Assembly: GCF_003985125.1 (NCBI RefSeq)
Contig: NZ_ML133566.1
Span: forward strand, 1 to 64,000
Length of the DNA stretch: 64,000 bases
Source: Rhizobium phaseoli
GTDB taxonomy: Bacteria > Pseudomonadota > Alphaproteobacteria > Rhizobiales > Rhizobiaceae
Reading direction: 5' to 3'
The notes below the pieces were generated by a model. It searched no databases, was not told the origin of the DNA, and saw only the letters and a program-made list of their open reading frames with translations. The position numbers and the translations under genes are program-made. This document shows, piece after piece, positions 36,740 through 45,545 of the stretch (position 1 is its first letter; every line of letters starts with the position of its first letter).

Positions 36740-38020
36740 TTACTTGGCCGCGCTGGCTTCCAGCATCGAGGCCTCGAGTATGTCGAGCGCCTCGCCGAGA
36801 ACCTCGTCCTGGATGGTGATCGGCGCGAGAAAGCGGATGACATTGCCGTGGACGCCGCAGGTGAGCAGGATCAAGCCCTTGTCGAGCGCGATCAGCCGCA
36901 CCCGGTTGGCGAATTCGGCGCTCGGCAAACCGGTCTTCCGGTCGTTGAATTCGACCGCATTCATGAAGCCCGGCCCGCGGATGTCGGCGATCTCCGGCAC
37001 CGTCTCGCGCAGCGATTCCAGCCGTTGTTTCAGCCGACTGCCGAGCTGGTTGGCACGATCGCAGAGATCCTCCTCCTTGATGACGTCGAGGACGGCATGC
37101 GCAGCGGCGATGCCGAGCGGATTGCCGCCATATGTGCCGCCGAGACCGCCCGGTCCGGGCGCGTCCATGATCTCGGCGCGGCCGGTGACCGCGGCGAGCG
37201 GAAAGCCGCCGGCAAGGCTCTTTGCCATCGTTGTCAGGTCGGCCGCCACCTCGTGATGATCCATCGCGAACATCCGGCCGGTGCGGGCAAAACCGGTCTG
37301 CACCTCGTCGGCGATCAGCAGGATGCCGTGCTGGTCGCAGAGTTCGCGCAGCGCCTTCATGAAGGCGGCCGGCGCCGGGTAGAAGCCGCCTTCGCCCTGC
37401 ACCGGCTCGATGATGATGGCGGCGACCCGCTGCGGATCGACATCAGCGGCAAAAAGCTTCTTCAGCGCCGCCAGCGACTGATCGGCGGTGACGCCATGCA
37501 GCTCGACCGGGAAGGGAACGTGGAACACGTCGCCCGGCATCGCGCCGAACCCGACCTTGTAGGGCACCACCTTGCCGGTCAGCGCCATGCCCATGAAGGT
37601 GCGGCCGTGAAACCCGCCGCCGAAGGCGATGACGGCCGAGCGGCCGGTTGCCGCACGCGCGATCTTGACGGCATTTTCCACCGCCTCAGCGCCGGTCGTC
37701 ACGAAGATCGTCTTCTTCTCGAAGTCACCCGGCAGCAGCGCGTTCAACCGTTCGGCAAGGCTGACATAGCTTTCGTAGGGAACAACCTGGTGGCAGGTAT
37801 GGGTGAAATGGTCGAGCTGATCCTTGACCGCCGCGATGACTTTGGGGTGACGGTGGCCGGTGTTGAGAACGGCGATGCCGGCGGCGAAATCGATATAGCG
37901 GCGCCCCTCCTTGTCCCAGATCTCGGCATTCTCTGCCCGGTCCGCGTAGATCTGGGTGGTCATGCCGACGCCGCGCGAAATCGCGGCGTTCTTCCGGTCC
38001 GTAAGGCTTGTCGCGGTCAT
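36740..38020 (-). CDS. gabT: 4-aminobutyrate aminotransferase
   Basis: 426 residues, class III PLP aminotransferase. GAEAVENAVKIARAATGR and GGFHGRTFMGMALTGKV are followed by EPVQGEGGFYPAP and ILLIADEVQTGFARTGRMFAM. The PLP Lys is in TTMAKSLAGGFPLAAV. It transfers the GABA amino group to 2-oxoglutarate and supplies succinate semialdehyde to GabD. Start taken at MTATSL; a longer start at 38059 would run through the operator-like palindrome. Likely controlled by the divergent regulator. Confidence 0.94.
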   Translation of the reverse strand: MTATSLTDRKNAAISRGVGMTTQIYADRAENAEIWDKEGRRYIDFAAGIAVLNTGHRHPKVIAAVKDQLDHFTHTCHQVVPYESYVSLAERLNALLPGDFEKKTIFVTTGAEAVENAVKIARAATGRSAVIAFGGGFHGRTFMGMALTGKVVPYKVGFGAMPGDVFHVPFPVELHGVTADQSLAALKKLFAADVDPQRVAAIIIEPVQGEGGFYPAPAAFMKALRELCDQHGILLIADEVQTGFARTGRMFAMDHHEVAADLTTMAKSLAGGFPLAAVTGRAEIMDAPGPGGLGGTYGGNPLGIAAAHAVLDVIKEEDLCDRANQLGSRLKQRLESLRETVPEIADIRGPGFMNAVEFNDRKTGLPSAEFANRVRLIALDKGLILLTCGVHGNVIRFLAPITIQDEVLGEALDILEASMLEASAAK

Positions 38021-38049
38021 CGAACTGCTCCATATCGAGGGTTTGGGAT

Positions 38050-38074
38050 TATCTTGCATAACTTCTGCAAGATA
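38050..38074. promoter_or_regulatory. Operator-like palindrome between gabT and its regulator
   Basis: Perfect 9-bp arms TATCTTGCA and TGCAAGATA are separated by 7 bases, centred about 42 bases before the gabT start. Another half-site, CCTGCAAGA, lies at 38098-38106, nearer the regulator gene. It is the likely binding site of the divergent MerR-XRE-cupin regulator. Confidence 0.65.
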
Positions 38075-38183
38075 TTCTGGAAATTCCTACATTTTTCCTG
38101 CAAGAAAACAAGAGACATTTTTTGCTTCAAACATCAGGCGATTTGATCAATGCTCGCGCAACGAGAATCGGGGAAAGTAGCGG

Positions 38184-38990
38184 ATGAACGATAACGGGCC
38201 TGTGCGCTACAAGGTGGCGGAGGCCGCGCGGCTGGCGGGCGTTTCCGCCTCGACGCTGCGCCTTTGGGAAAGCCAGGGTCTGGTGGTTCCCGGCCGCTCC
38301 GAAACCGGTCATCGGCAATATAGCGCCGACGACGTGGCGCGCCTGAAGCGCATTTCCTGGTATCGGGTCGAGCGCGGCCTCAATCCCGCGGCCATCCGCG
38401 AGGCGCTGGAGGGCGAGGATCCCGCGGCTGAGGGCGAAGCAAGCCAGGATTCCGGCCTCGGCCGCCGGCTGCGCAGCCTGCGCCATGCCGCCGGCAAGAC
38501 GCTGGAACAGGTGGCCGGCGACAACGGCATCACCGCTTCGACGCTTTCGACGCTGGAGCGCACCTCGCAGGGCGTCGGCTTCAAGACGCTGCACGATCTC
38601 GCCGATTATTACGGCACCACCGTCTCACGCCTCTCCGGTGAAGAAAGCGGCGAGGTGCCGGTCCTCGTGCGCGCCGGCGAATGGCGCAGCTGGCCGGAAA
38701 CGACGCCTGGCGTCACCGTTCAGCTGCTTGCCGAAGGCCCCAGGATGATGGACTGCCATCGTTTCGTGCTGACGCCGGGTGCCGCCAGCGAGGGCGCCTA
38801 CCGCCACGAGGGCGAGGAATTCATGCATGTTCTGTCCGGCCGGCTCGAGCTGGTGCTCGACGGCGATCAGTTTTTCGATCTCGGTCCGGGCGATTCGCTG
38901 TATTTCGAAAGCCGCCGTTACCATTCCTGGCGCAACCGTCACGACGGCGAAACCGTGCTCCTCTGGATCAACACGCCGCCGACATTCTGA
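38184..38990 (+). CDS. Three-domain regulator: MerR HTH, XRE HTH and cupin
   Basis: 268 residues. Residues 8-75 form a MerR-type winged helix (YKVAEAARLAGVSASTLRLWESQGLVVPGR). Residues about 92-146 form an XRE/Cro helix-turn-helix (LRSLRHAAGKTLEQVAGDNGITASTLSTLERTSQGV). Residues about 185-265 form a cupin sensor (HEGEEFMHVLSGRLELVLDG). XRE-cupin regulators of the PuuR type often control amine and GABA use, which suits its position divergent from gabT. The added MerR domain is uncommon. Confidence 0.87.
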   Translation: MNDNGPVRYKVAEAARLAGVSASTLRLWESQGLVVPGRSETGHRQYSADDVARLKRISWYRVERGLNPAAIREALEGEDPAAEGEASQDSGLGRRLRSLRHAAGKTLEQVAGDNGITASTLSTLERTSQGVGFKTLHDLADYYGTTVSRLSGEESGEVPVLVRAGEWRSWPETTPGVTVQLLAEGPRMMDCHRFVLTPGAASEGAYRHEGEEFMHVLSGRLELVLDGDQFFDLGPGDSLYFESRRYHSWRNRHDGETVLLWINTPPTF

Positions 38991-39095
38991 ACCACCCGCA
39001 GAGGAAGCGGTTTCGCATATTGCGGCTTTGCGCTATAGGGCTAAAACACGATCCCAGGCGGGTTCAGCCTGACGTCCCGAACGAAAGACAGTCTC

Positions 39096-39722
39096 ATGGC
39101 CGCCACCATACGTTATCACGAAGGCGATATATCAGCGGCCGACGCCGCCCGTTATACCGGTGCTGTCGCCATCGACACCGAAACGCTCGGCTTGGTGCCG
39201 CGGCGCGATCGACTCTGCGTCGTCCAGCTTTCGCCGGGTGACGGCACCGCTGACGTCATCCGCATCGCCGCCGGCCAGAAAGAGGCGCCCAATCTCGTCG
39301 CTTTGCTCGAAGATCCGACCCACCAGAAGATCTTTCATTATGGCCGCTTCGATATTGCCGTGCTGTTTCACACCTTCGGCGTCACGACGAACCCGGTCTT
39401 CTGCACCAAGATCGCCTCGCGCCTGAGCCGGACCTACACCGATCGCCATGGCCTGAAGGACAATCTCAAGGAGATGCTCGACGTCGATATCTCCAAGACG
39501 CAGCAATCGTCCGACTGGGCGGCTGAAACGCTGTCTCAGGCCCAGCTCGAATATGCCGCTTCCGACGTGCTGTATCTGCATGCCTTGCGTGACAAGCTGA
39601 CTGCCCGCCTGATCCGCGATGGCCGCTTCGACCATGCCACCGCTTGCTTCGCATTCCTGCCGACCCGCGCCAAGCTCGACCTGCTCGGCTGGGAAGAGGC
39701 CGATATCTTCGCCCATAGCTGA
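39096..39722 (+). CDS. rnd: Ribonuclease D-like 3'-5' exonuclease
   Basis: 208 residues with the DEDDy exonuclease motifs: AIDTETLGL (Exo I), FHYGRFDIAVL (Exo II) and YAASDVLYL (Exo III). It holds only the catalytic domain and lacks the HRDC domains of E. coli RNase D, as in the short alphaproteobacterial form. It trims RNA 3' ends. A gene of its own between the regulator and a large hypothetical gene. Confidence 0.88.
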   Translation: MAATIRYHEGDISAADAARYTGAVAIDTETLGLVPRRDRLCVVQLSPGDGTADVIRIAAGQKEAPNLVALLEDPTHQKIFHYGRFDIAVLFHTFGVTTNPVFCTKIASRLSRTYTDRHGLKDNLKEMLDVDISKTQQSSDWAAETLSQAQLEYAASDVLYLHALRDKLTARLIRDGRFDHATACFAFLPTRAKLDLLGWEEADIFAHS

Positions 39723-39994
39723 GCGAAAGGCCCGGGGAACGCTGGCACCAGCCCGTGCGCCTCCGCGGCTGCAAGGCGAACACCTGAGCGCGCCCAGCGA
39801 ATTCGAAAGATCGCGACGCGCTTTAGCATTTCGTTAAGGTCTCTTTCCTAAAATTCTCATTAATTTTTATGCATTCGATGACGCAGGAATCGCGTCATGC
39901 GGACAGGAGGATCTGCTGGGATGCAGAGGGATCGGATGAGCACGGTCCTTTTATAGAGCCTGCTTTCATCGTCACTTTGCGAAAGGAGCATGCC

Positions 39995-41545
39995 ATGTTG
40001 ACTCCCGTTCGTGTAGCGTCCAATGCGAGCTTTTCGTCTCAAGGCCAGACCGCCGCGATCGTCGCCAGCGGCCTCGATCGTTCGGTGATCGCCCCGGCGC
40101 CGGTCAACGCGGTCGAAGCTGCAGACCTCAATTCCGCCATTGCCGGCAAGCTCAACATTCTGCTCCTTGCCGCGCGTGAGCGCATGGTCGAAGCCCTTTT
40201 GGATGTCCTCGATGCAGCCGGCCGCGCCATATCGCTGGATCGCGGCGACGACGAAACCAATCTCGCCTTCGCCTCCCGGCTTGCCGATGCCATCCGGCGC
40301 CTGCCGGCCGCCAGCATCGACGAGGTCGAGCGCCAGCTTGCCGGTGAGGGCCATAGCCTGCCGCTCAGGATGATCGCCGAAGCCTTGAAAAATCCGACAG
40401 GTCCGCAAGCCGCGCGGATCGTCGCTTATCTCGAAATCGTCCGCTACAAGGACCGTGATCTCGCCGCCCGCGCCGTGGTGCGTTCGTATGGCCAGAACGA
40501 CGCTTCACCGATGCGCGCCGAGGCCCGCCCTGAAATCCAGCTGCATGAGGGCAGCCTGCCTGCCGCGATGCGCCAGCCGGCAGAAAAGGCGCCTGCGCCG
40601 GCCGATACCCATGTCGGGGCCGAAACGCTTATGACGGACGCGACGACGGTCGCCCCCGAAGCCGTGGAAGCAGCAGCCGGGCCGAAAACGCCGCAGCTTG
40701 AAAACAATGCCCGCTCCGCTCTCGCGACGGCAGAAGAACTCGCGCCGGAAAATCCGGTCGCCCCGGAGGCCGAAGCCGGGCAATCCATGGAGACGGCCGC
40801 GGCCAGCGACGGCAGGGAAACGGCCGAGCCGCCGGCCATCCAGCCGCGTGCGAATTCGGAAAAGGCCGATCCCGTCATTCCGAGAAACTGGACGGGCATC
40901 GTCGCCTCGATGACCGAAGAGGTCTCCGAGATGATCGCCACCATCATCCGCGAGCAGGACGTCGACACCGTACTGGTGGATGGTCCCGTCGAGGCGGCAG
41001 TGGAGATCGACACCATCCTCGATGACGCCGTCATCAGCGACGCGGCCGAGACCCTGGCGAGGCAGCCGGTGGAAGTTCCGGAACCCGACCTGCGCCAGAC
41101 CGCAGCACTCCATCCCGTTCCGACCGAGGGCGAGGTCGCTGCGGCGGCTGACCGTCAGCCGAAAGAAATCGCCGCGCAGCCGCAAATACTGCCGGCCCCT
41201 GAAGCCGTTGAACCCTCCTATGTGCCGCTTGCGGCACGGATGCCGGATGGTGTTGCCTATACCCAGCTGCCTTATCAGTTCGCCAAGGACATGCCGTCGA
41301 ACGAGACGGCGGGGGAAACGCACCACCAGCCTCAGCACGAGCGCGACGACGCTCCCGAGGATCAGCAGCAGGAAGATCAAAAGGCGCAGTCAGGCGAGGA
41401 GGCCGAGCCAGATCCCGCGGCGACCGACGCCGCACCAGCGCGAAGGACGCCGCGCATGATCGATGCCGATCCGGCGCCCCAGCCGGCCGGCGCGGTCGCC
41501 GACCCGGTCTATGCGCTCTACCAGCGCATGGTCGGCTGGGAATGA
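39995..41545 (+). CDS. Large Ala/Glu/Pro-rich hypothetical protein
   Basis: 516 residues. The N-terminal 170 residues look folded and helical (LNSAIAGKLNILLLAARERMVEALLDVLDAAGRAI; RLPAASIDEVERQL). The middle is low-complexity and acidic, rich in Ala, Glu and Pro, and the C-terminus ends in a short ordered segment DPVYALYQRMVGWE. No signal peptide or membrane segment. I do not recognise the family. Start taken at the ATG after AAAGGAG. Confidence 0.7.
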   Translation: MLTPVRVASNASFSSQGQTAAIVASGLDRSVIAPAPVNAVEAADLNSAIAGKLNILLLAARERMVEALLDVLDAAGRAISLDRGDDETNLAFASRLADAIRRLPAASIDEVERQLAGEGHSLPLRMIAEALKNPTGPQAARIVAYLEIVRYKDRDLAARAVVRSYGQNDASPMRAEARPEIQLHEGSLPAAMRQPAEKAPAPADTHVGAETLMTDATTVAPEAVEAAAGPKTPQLENNARSALATAEELAPENPVAPEAEAGQSMETAAASDGRETAEPPAIQPRANSEKADPVIPRNWTGIVASMTEEVSEMIATIIREQDVDTVLVDGPVEAAVEIDTILDDAVISDAAETLARQPVEVPEPDLRQTAALHPVPTEGEVAAAADRQPKEIAAQPQILPAPEAVEPSYVPLAARMPDGVAYTQLPYQFAKDMPSNETAGETHHQPQHERDDAPEDQQQEDQKAQSGEEAEPDPAATDAAPARRTPRMIDADPAPQPAGAVADPVYALYQRMVGWE

Positions 41546-41570
41546 CCTTTTTCATCGCCTGAAAATGCAG

Positions 41571-41597
41571 AACCCGCCGGATCGCTCCGGCGGGTTC
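41571..41597. terminator. Hairpin terminator between convergent genes
   Basis: AACCCGCCGGA and TCCGGCGGGTT form an 11-bp stem with a four-base loop, between the convergent ends of the hypothetical gene and rpsA. The U tract is short on both strands. Confidence 0.75.
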
Positions 41598-41623
41598 TTC
41601 AATTCTAGCGAAGGATGCGGGGC

Positions 41624-43327
41624 TTATTCGCCGCCGCGGTTCTTCAGGGCTGCGCCCAGGATGTCGCCGAGCGAAGCACCCGAGTCGGACGAACCGAACT
41701 GAGCAACGGCTTCCTTCTCTTCCGCAATCTCCAGAGCCTTGATGGACAGCATGATCTTGCGGTCCTTCTTGGAGAAGTTGGTGACGCGGGCGTCGACGAC
41801 CTGGCCGACCGAGAAGCGCTCAGGACGCTGCTCGTCGCGGTCGCGGGCGAGATCGGCGCGACGGATGAAGGAAGTGATGTCCTCGTGGTTGACGAGCTTC
41901 ACTTCGACGCCGCCATCATTGATCGCGATGATTTCGCAGGAAACGACGGCGTTCTTGCGCAGATCGCCCGAAGCAGCAGCGTCGCCGACTGCATCCTTGC
42001 CGAGCTGCTTGATGCCGAGCGAGATGCGTTCCTTCTCGACATCGACGTCGAGAACGACAGCCTTGACGACGTCGCCCTTGTTGAACTCCTCGATGACTTG
42101 TTCGCCCGGACGGTTCCAGTCGAGGTCGGAGAGGTGCACCATGCCGTCGACATCGCCGTCGAGGCCGATGAACAGGCCGAATTCGGTCTTGTTCTTGACT
42201 TCGCCTTCGACTTCAGTGCCGGCCGGATGGCTGCGGGCGAATGCTGCCCACGGGTTTTCCAGCGTCTGCTTGAGGCCGAGCGAGATACGGCGCTTGGACG
42301 GATCGACTTCGAGAACGACGACTTCGACTTCCTGGCTGGTCGACAGGATCTTGCCGGGGTGAACGTTCTTCTTGGTCCAGGACATTTCCGAGATGTGGAT
42401 CAGGCCTTCGATGCCCGGCTCCAGCTCGACGAATGCACCGTAGTCGGTGATATTCGTGACGGTACCGGAAATCTTCTTGCCTTCCGGATACTTGGCCTGG
42501 ATGCCATCCCACGGATCGGACTCGAGCTGCTTCATGCCGAGCGAGATGCGGTGGGTTTCCTGGTTGATGCGGATGATCTGAACCTTGACCTGCTGGCCGA
42601 TGTTCAGGATTTCCGACGGATGGTTCACACGGCGCCATGCCATGTCGGTGACGTGCAGCAGGCCGTCGATGCCGCCGAGGTCGACGAACGCACCGTAATC
42701 GGTGATGTTCTTGACGACGCCGTCAACCACCTGGCCTTCTTCGAGGTTCTGAACGATTTCAGAACGCTGCTCGGCACGGGATTCTTCCAGAACCGTCCGG
42801 CGCGATACGACGATGTTGCCGCGGCGCTTGTCCATCTTGAGGATTTCGAAGGGCTGCGGGTTGTGCATGAGGGGCGTAACGTCGCGGATCGGGCGGATAT
42901 CGACCTGCGAACGCGGCAGGAAGGCGATCGCGCCGTCGAGGTCGACCGTGAAGCCGCCCTTGACCTGGTTGAAGATCACGCCTTCGACGCGCTCGCCGGC
43001 TTCGAACTTGGCTTCGAGCTTGATCCAGCTTTCTTCGCGGCGAGCCTTCTCGCGCGACAGAACGGCTTCGCCAAGCGCGTTTTCGATGCGCTCGACATAG
43101 ACTTCGACTTCGTCGCCGACCTTCAGCGAACCGTCCTTGGCGCGTGCGCCAAATTCCTTGAGCGCGATGCGGCCTTCAACCTTGAGGCCGACGTCGACAA
43201 CGGCGACGTCCTTCTCGATGCCCGTGACGATGCCCTTGGTGACATAGCCTTCTGCGAGGTCGTTCTTTGCGAAAGACTCTTCGAGAAGAGCTGCGAAATC
43301 CTCGCGGGAGGGAGTTGCTACTGACAT
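41624..43327 (-). CDS. rpsA: 30S ribosomal protein S1
   Basis: 567 residues with six S1 RNA-binding repeats, e.g. GVVKNITDYGAFVDLGGIDGLLHVTDMAW, GTVTNITDYGAFVELEPGIEGLIHISEMSW and GEVKNKTEFGLFIGLDGDVDGMVHLSDLDW. It binds mRNA on the small subunit and helps start translation. It lies downstream of cmk on the same strand, the conserved cmk-rpsA order, with a 173-base gap that may hold its own promoter. Confidence 0.98.
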   Translation of the reverse strand: MSVATPSREDFAALLEESFAKNDLAEGYVTKGIVTGIEKDVAVVDVGLKVEGRIALKEFGARAKDGSLKVGDEVEVYVERIENALGEAVLSREKARREESWIKLEAKFEAGERVEGVIFNQVKGGFTVDLDGAIAFLPRSQVDIRPIRDVTPLMHNPQPFEILKMDKRRGNIVVSRRTVLEESRAEQRSEIVQNLEEGQVVDGVVKNITDYGAFVDLGGIDGLLHVTDMAWRRVNHPSEILNIGQQVKVQIIRINQETHRISLGMKQLESDPWDGIQAKYPEGKKISGTVTNITDYGAFVELEPGIEGLIHISEMSWTKKNVHPGKILSTSQEVEVVVLEVDPSKRRISLGLKQTLENPWAAFARSHPAGTEVEGEVKNKTEFGLFIGLDGDVDGMVHLSDLDWNRPGEQVIEEFNKGDVVKAVVLDVDVEKERISLGIKQLGKDAVGDAAASGDLRKNAVVSCEIIAINDGGVEVKLVNHEDITSFIRRADLARDRDEQRPERFSVGQVVDARVTNFSKKDRKIMLSIKALEIAEEKEAVAQFGSSDSGASLGDILGAALKNRGGE

Positions 43328-43500
43328 AAAATCTCCTGGCGTATCCGGCTTTCCGGATGCGTACGCGCCGGTTGGTTCGTGTTGAACGGGCCTGAACCCA
43401 GTCCGCCCTCTCTCACGAAGGCAATCCGGCGCTTGGACGGAATTTCAGGCTGCTGTCTTAAAAGCGACGTGGGGCTCTTGGCACGCAAAATCGCTTCAAT

Positions 43501-44148
43501 TTAGGCATTTCGGCTCAAGACCGCATCGATGATCGATTGAGCGGCTTGAAACGCGGCCTCTATACTCATTTCCGACGTATCAAGCAAGTGCGCATCGACC
43601 GCTGGTTTCAACGGGCTGTCGGCCCGTCCCATGTCGCGTTCGTCGCGCCGCTTGACGTCCTCGAAGATCGCGTCCAAATCCGCCGTCGCACCTCGGCTGA
43701 CGATCTCGTCGTAACGGCGTTTTGCGCGCACCTCCGGCGACGCCGTCACATAGAGCTTCACCGGCGCATCCGGGCAGACAACCGTGCCGATATCACGCCC
43801 GTCGAGCACCGTGCCCGGCGCCTTTTCCGAAAACCGCCGCTGCGCCTCGACGAGTGCCCGGCGCACCGCCGGCATGACGGCGATCTTCGAGGCGGCTTCG
43901 CCGATTTCGTGTTGCGAAAGCATATCGCGATCGAGATTGCCAAGTTCAACCTCCCGCGCGATCTTTTCCGCCACCGCCTCGTCGTCAAGCGGCAGGCCGG
44001 CCTCGAGCAGCGCCTTGGCGGTGGCGCGGTAGGTCAGGCCGGTGTCGAGATGGTGGAAGCCATATTGCTCGGCGATACGGCGCGAAAGCGTCCCCTTGCC
44101 GGCCGCCGCCGGGCCGTCGATGGCGATGGTGAAAGTCTTCGTCGTCAT
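43501..44148 (-). CDS. cmk: Cytidylate kinase
   Basis: 215 residues. P-loop [21 protein letters not shown] and [12 protein letters not shown] at the N-terminus, with [24 protein letters not shown] and [18 protein letters not shown] later. It phosphorylates CMP and dCMP. The ATG after AGGATGGA is preferred to one 9 bases upstream. The gene that usually precedes it in rhizobia, aroA, is not here. Confidence 0.96.
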   Translation of the reverse strand: MTTKTFTIAIDGPAAAGKGTLSRRIAEQYGFHHLDTGLTYRATAKALLEAGLPLDDEAVAEKIAREVELGNLDRDMLSQHEIGEAASKIAVMPAVRRALVEAQRRFSEKAPGTVLDGRDIGTVVCPDAPVKLYVTASPEVRAKRRYDEIVSRGATADLDAIFEDVKRRDERDMGRADSPLKPAVDAHLLDTSEMSIEAAFQAAQSIIDAVLSRNA

Positions 44149-44478
44149 GGGATCCATCCTGGAGCACGGCGCTTAGGGGGCCCCTAAGCGGAGCCACACG
44201 TGGCATAATGCTTTGTAAAGGCGCGGCATTTCCTTCGCAAGCCTGCCATTTGCGGCGACCGCCGCCGCCCGTTCCCGCGGCCGCCGCGCCTCGCTGCGAG
44301 AGACCCGCCAGCCGGGCATCTGCCAGAACCTGAAATACCCGGCACTCCGATCGTAAAGTTTGGCTTTGACATGGGAAGCCGCAGCGATTAAGGGGACCGG
44401 CTTATAAATTCCGATGGAACGCCGGCTTGAACGGCATTTTGCCGAATCGCGGATTCGGCCATTCTCACGAGGCTTATA
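44149..44478. other. Intergenic region between cmk and the TIGR02300-like gene
   Basis: 330 bases with no convincing gene. At 44170-44189 a near-perfect palindrome, CGCTTAGGGG and CCCCTAAGCG, can fold into a strong hairpin just upstream of cmk. Both divergent promoters must lie here. In several rhizobia aroA occupies the slot upstream of cmk. Confidence 0.55.
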
Positions 44479-44862
44479 GTGGCGAAAGCGGAACTTGGAA
44501 CCAAGCGCACCGATCCGGAAACCGGCAAGAAGTTCTATGATCTGAACCGGGATCCGATCGTTTCTCCTTATACCGGCAAGTCCTACCCCCTGTCCTTCTT
44601 CGAGGAAACCTCGGCGATCGCCGATGCCGCTGAAGAGGACGAGGTCGCGGAAGTCGATACCGAAAACACCGAAGTCGAACTGGTTTCGCTGGAAGATGCC
44701 GATGACGCCGCCGGCGGCGACGACATTCCGGATATGGGCGACGACGATGTCGAGATCGAAGGCGACGACGACGACGATACCTTCCTCACACCCGACGAAG
44801 ACGATGACGATGACGACATGAGCGACATCATCGGCGTGACCGGCGACGAAGACGAAGTCTGA
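44479..44862 (+). CDS. TIGR02300-family acidic protein
   Basis: 127 residues. The conserved N-terminus AKAELGTKRTDPETGKKFYDLNRDPIVSPYTGKSYPLSFF resembles a zinc-ribbon-like TIGR02300 domain. The C-terminal two thirds is strongly acidic, almost all Asp/Glu. Starts with GTG. Function unknown. Found beside cmk-rpsA and a tRNA-Ala in alphaproteobacteria. Confidence 0.82.
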   Translation: MAKAELGTKRTDPETGKKFYDLNRDPIVSPYTGKSYPLSFFEETSAIADAAEEDEVAEVDTENTEVELVSLEDADDAAGGDDIPDMGDDDVEIEGDDDDDTFLTPDEDDDDDDMSDIIGVTGDEDEV

Positions 44863-44873
44863 CGACTGCATTT

Positions 44874-44912
44874 CGGCCCGGTGAGGAAAAAATTCTCCGG
44901 GCCGGTTTTTTT
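44874..44912 (+). terminator. Intrinsic terminator of the TIGR02300-like gene
   Basis: CGGCCCGG and CCGGGCCG form the stem, closely followed by a run of seven T. Confidence 0.9.
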
Positions 44913-45012
44913 AGGCTTGCCATCTCCGAAAACCGGAAGTAATAAGCCGCCACTCCAGAGGCAACGCCCTCCGGAGTATCCCAGGACCGGCGCTCAGCCG
45001 GACAACCTTGAT

Positions 45013-45088
<76 letters not shown>

Positions 45089-45155
45089 AATTTCTTCAAT
45101 GATTATAAAGCTTTAGGTGGCCGGTCGCCGCGCCAATCTCTTGCTTAATCCGTGG

Positions 45156-45172
45156 GGGAAGCACCAGGGAAG
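45156..45172. repeat. Putative integrase arm site, left
   Basis: GGGAAGCACCAGGGAAG, identical to 63091-63107 near the other end and in the same orientation. It lies 68 bases inside the left att core. Such shared sites near both ends are typical of arm-type integrase binding sites. Confidence 0.6.
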
Positions 45173-45177
45173 CGCCG

Positions 45178-45543
45178 CTATTTCATACTGATCATTTTCA
45201 GCCGATCTGTGATGAGCGATTTCAGCTCGCCACTTAAGGCTTCGCAATGACCCACGGCAATCGTGAGTGCGGTGACGTGAGTTAGGTTCAGTCGCCCGAT
45301 AACTTCGGCTTCGCTTATGTCGCTCGCGTACAGCCGAATCAACTGCTGAAGCTCGACGTAGCTGTCGTGATCAAGGAAGTTCGTCGTGACGGCTCTGATC
45401 ATCAGATGCGGAGGGAATAGAGCCTTTGAGTTTATGCGCAGGAAGAGTTGGCCGTCAGGACATATACAGATATGTCGCTTTTCTTTAGGCGGTTTAGTCC
45501 ACCTATCCCAAACCCGAATCACATCGCCGATCTGAAGTGCCAT
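45178..45543 (-). CDS. Probable toxin of a Panacea-type toxin-antitoxin pair
   Basis: 121 residues from the ATG (a TTG at 45549 would overlap the antitoxin stop). GDVIRVWDRWTKPPKEKRHICICPDGQLFLRINSKA and FLDHDSYVELQQL suggest a compact SH3/PemK-like beta fold, but I cannot assign the family firmly. It follows the DUF4065 gene by 2 bases, the usual layout of antitoxin then toxin. The pairing is inferred from context. Confidence 0.6.
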   Translation of the reverse strand: MALQIGDVIRVWDRWTKPPKEKRHICICPDGQLFLRINSKALFPPHLMIRAVTTNFLDHDSYVELQQLIRLYASDISEAEVIGRLNLTHVTALTIAVGHCEALSGELKSLITDRLKMISMK

Positions 45544-45545
45544 CT

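Noticed and set aside
41615..43324. A 569-codon plus-strand frame opposite rpsA
   Set aside because: Antisense to the S1 repeats; strong codon bias explains its openness.
44583..44831. Ser-rich frame and apparent GAC/GAT tandem repeat in the acidic gene
   Set aside because: The repetition comes from an Asp/Glu-rich protein tail, not from a DNA repeat.
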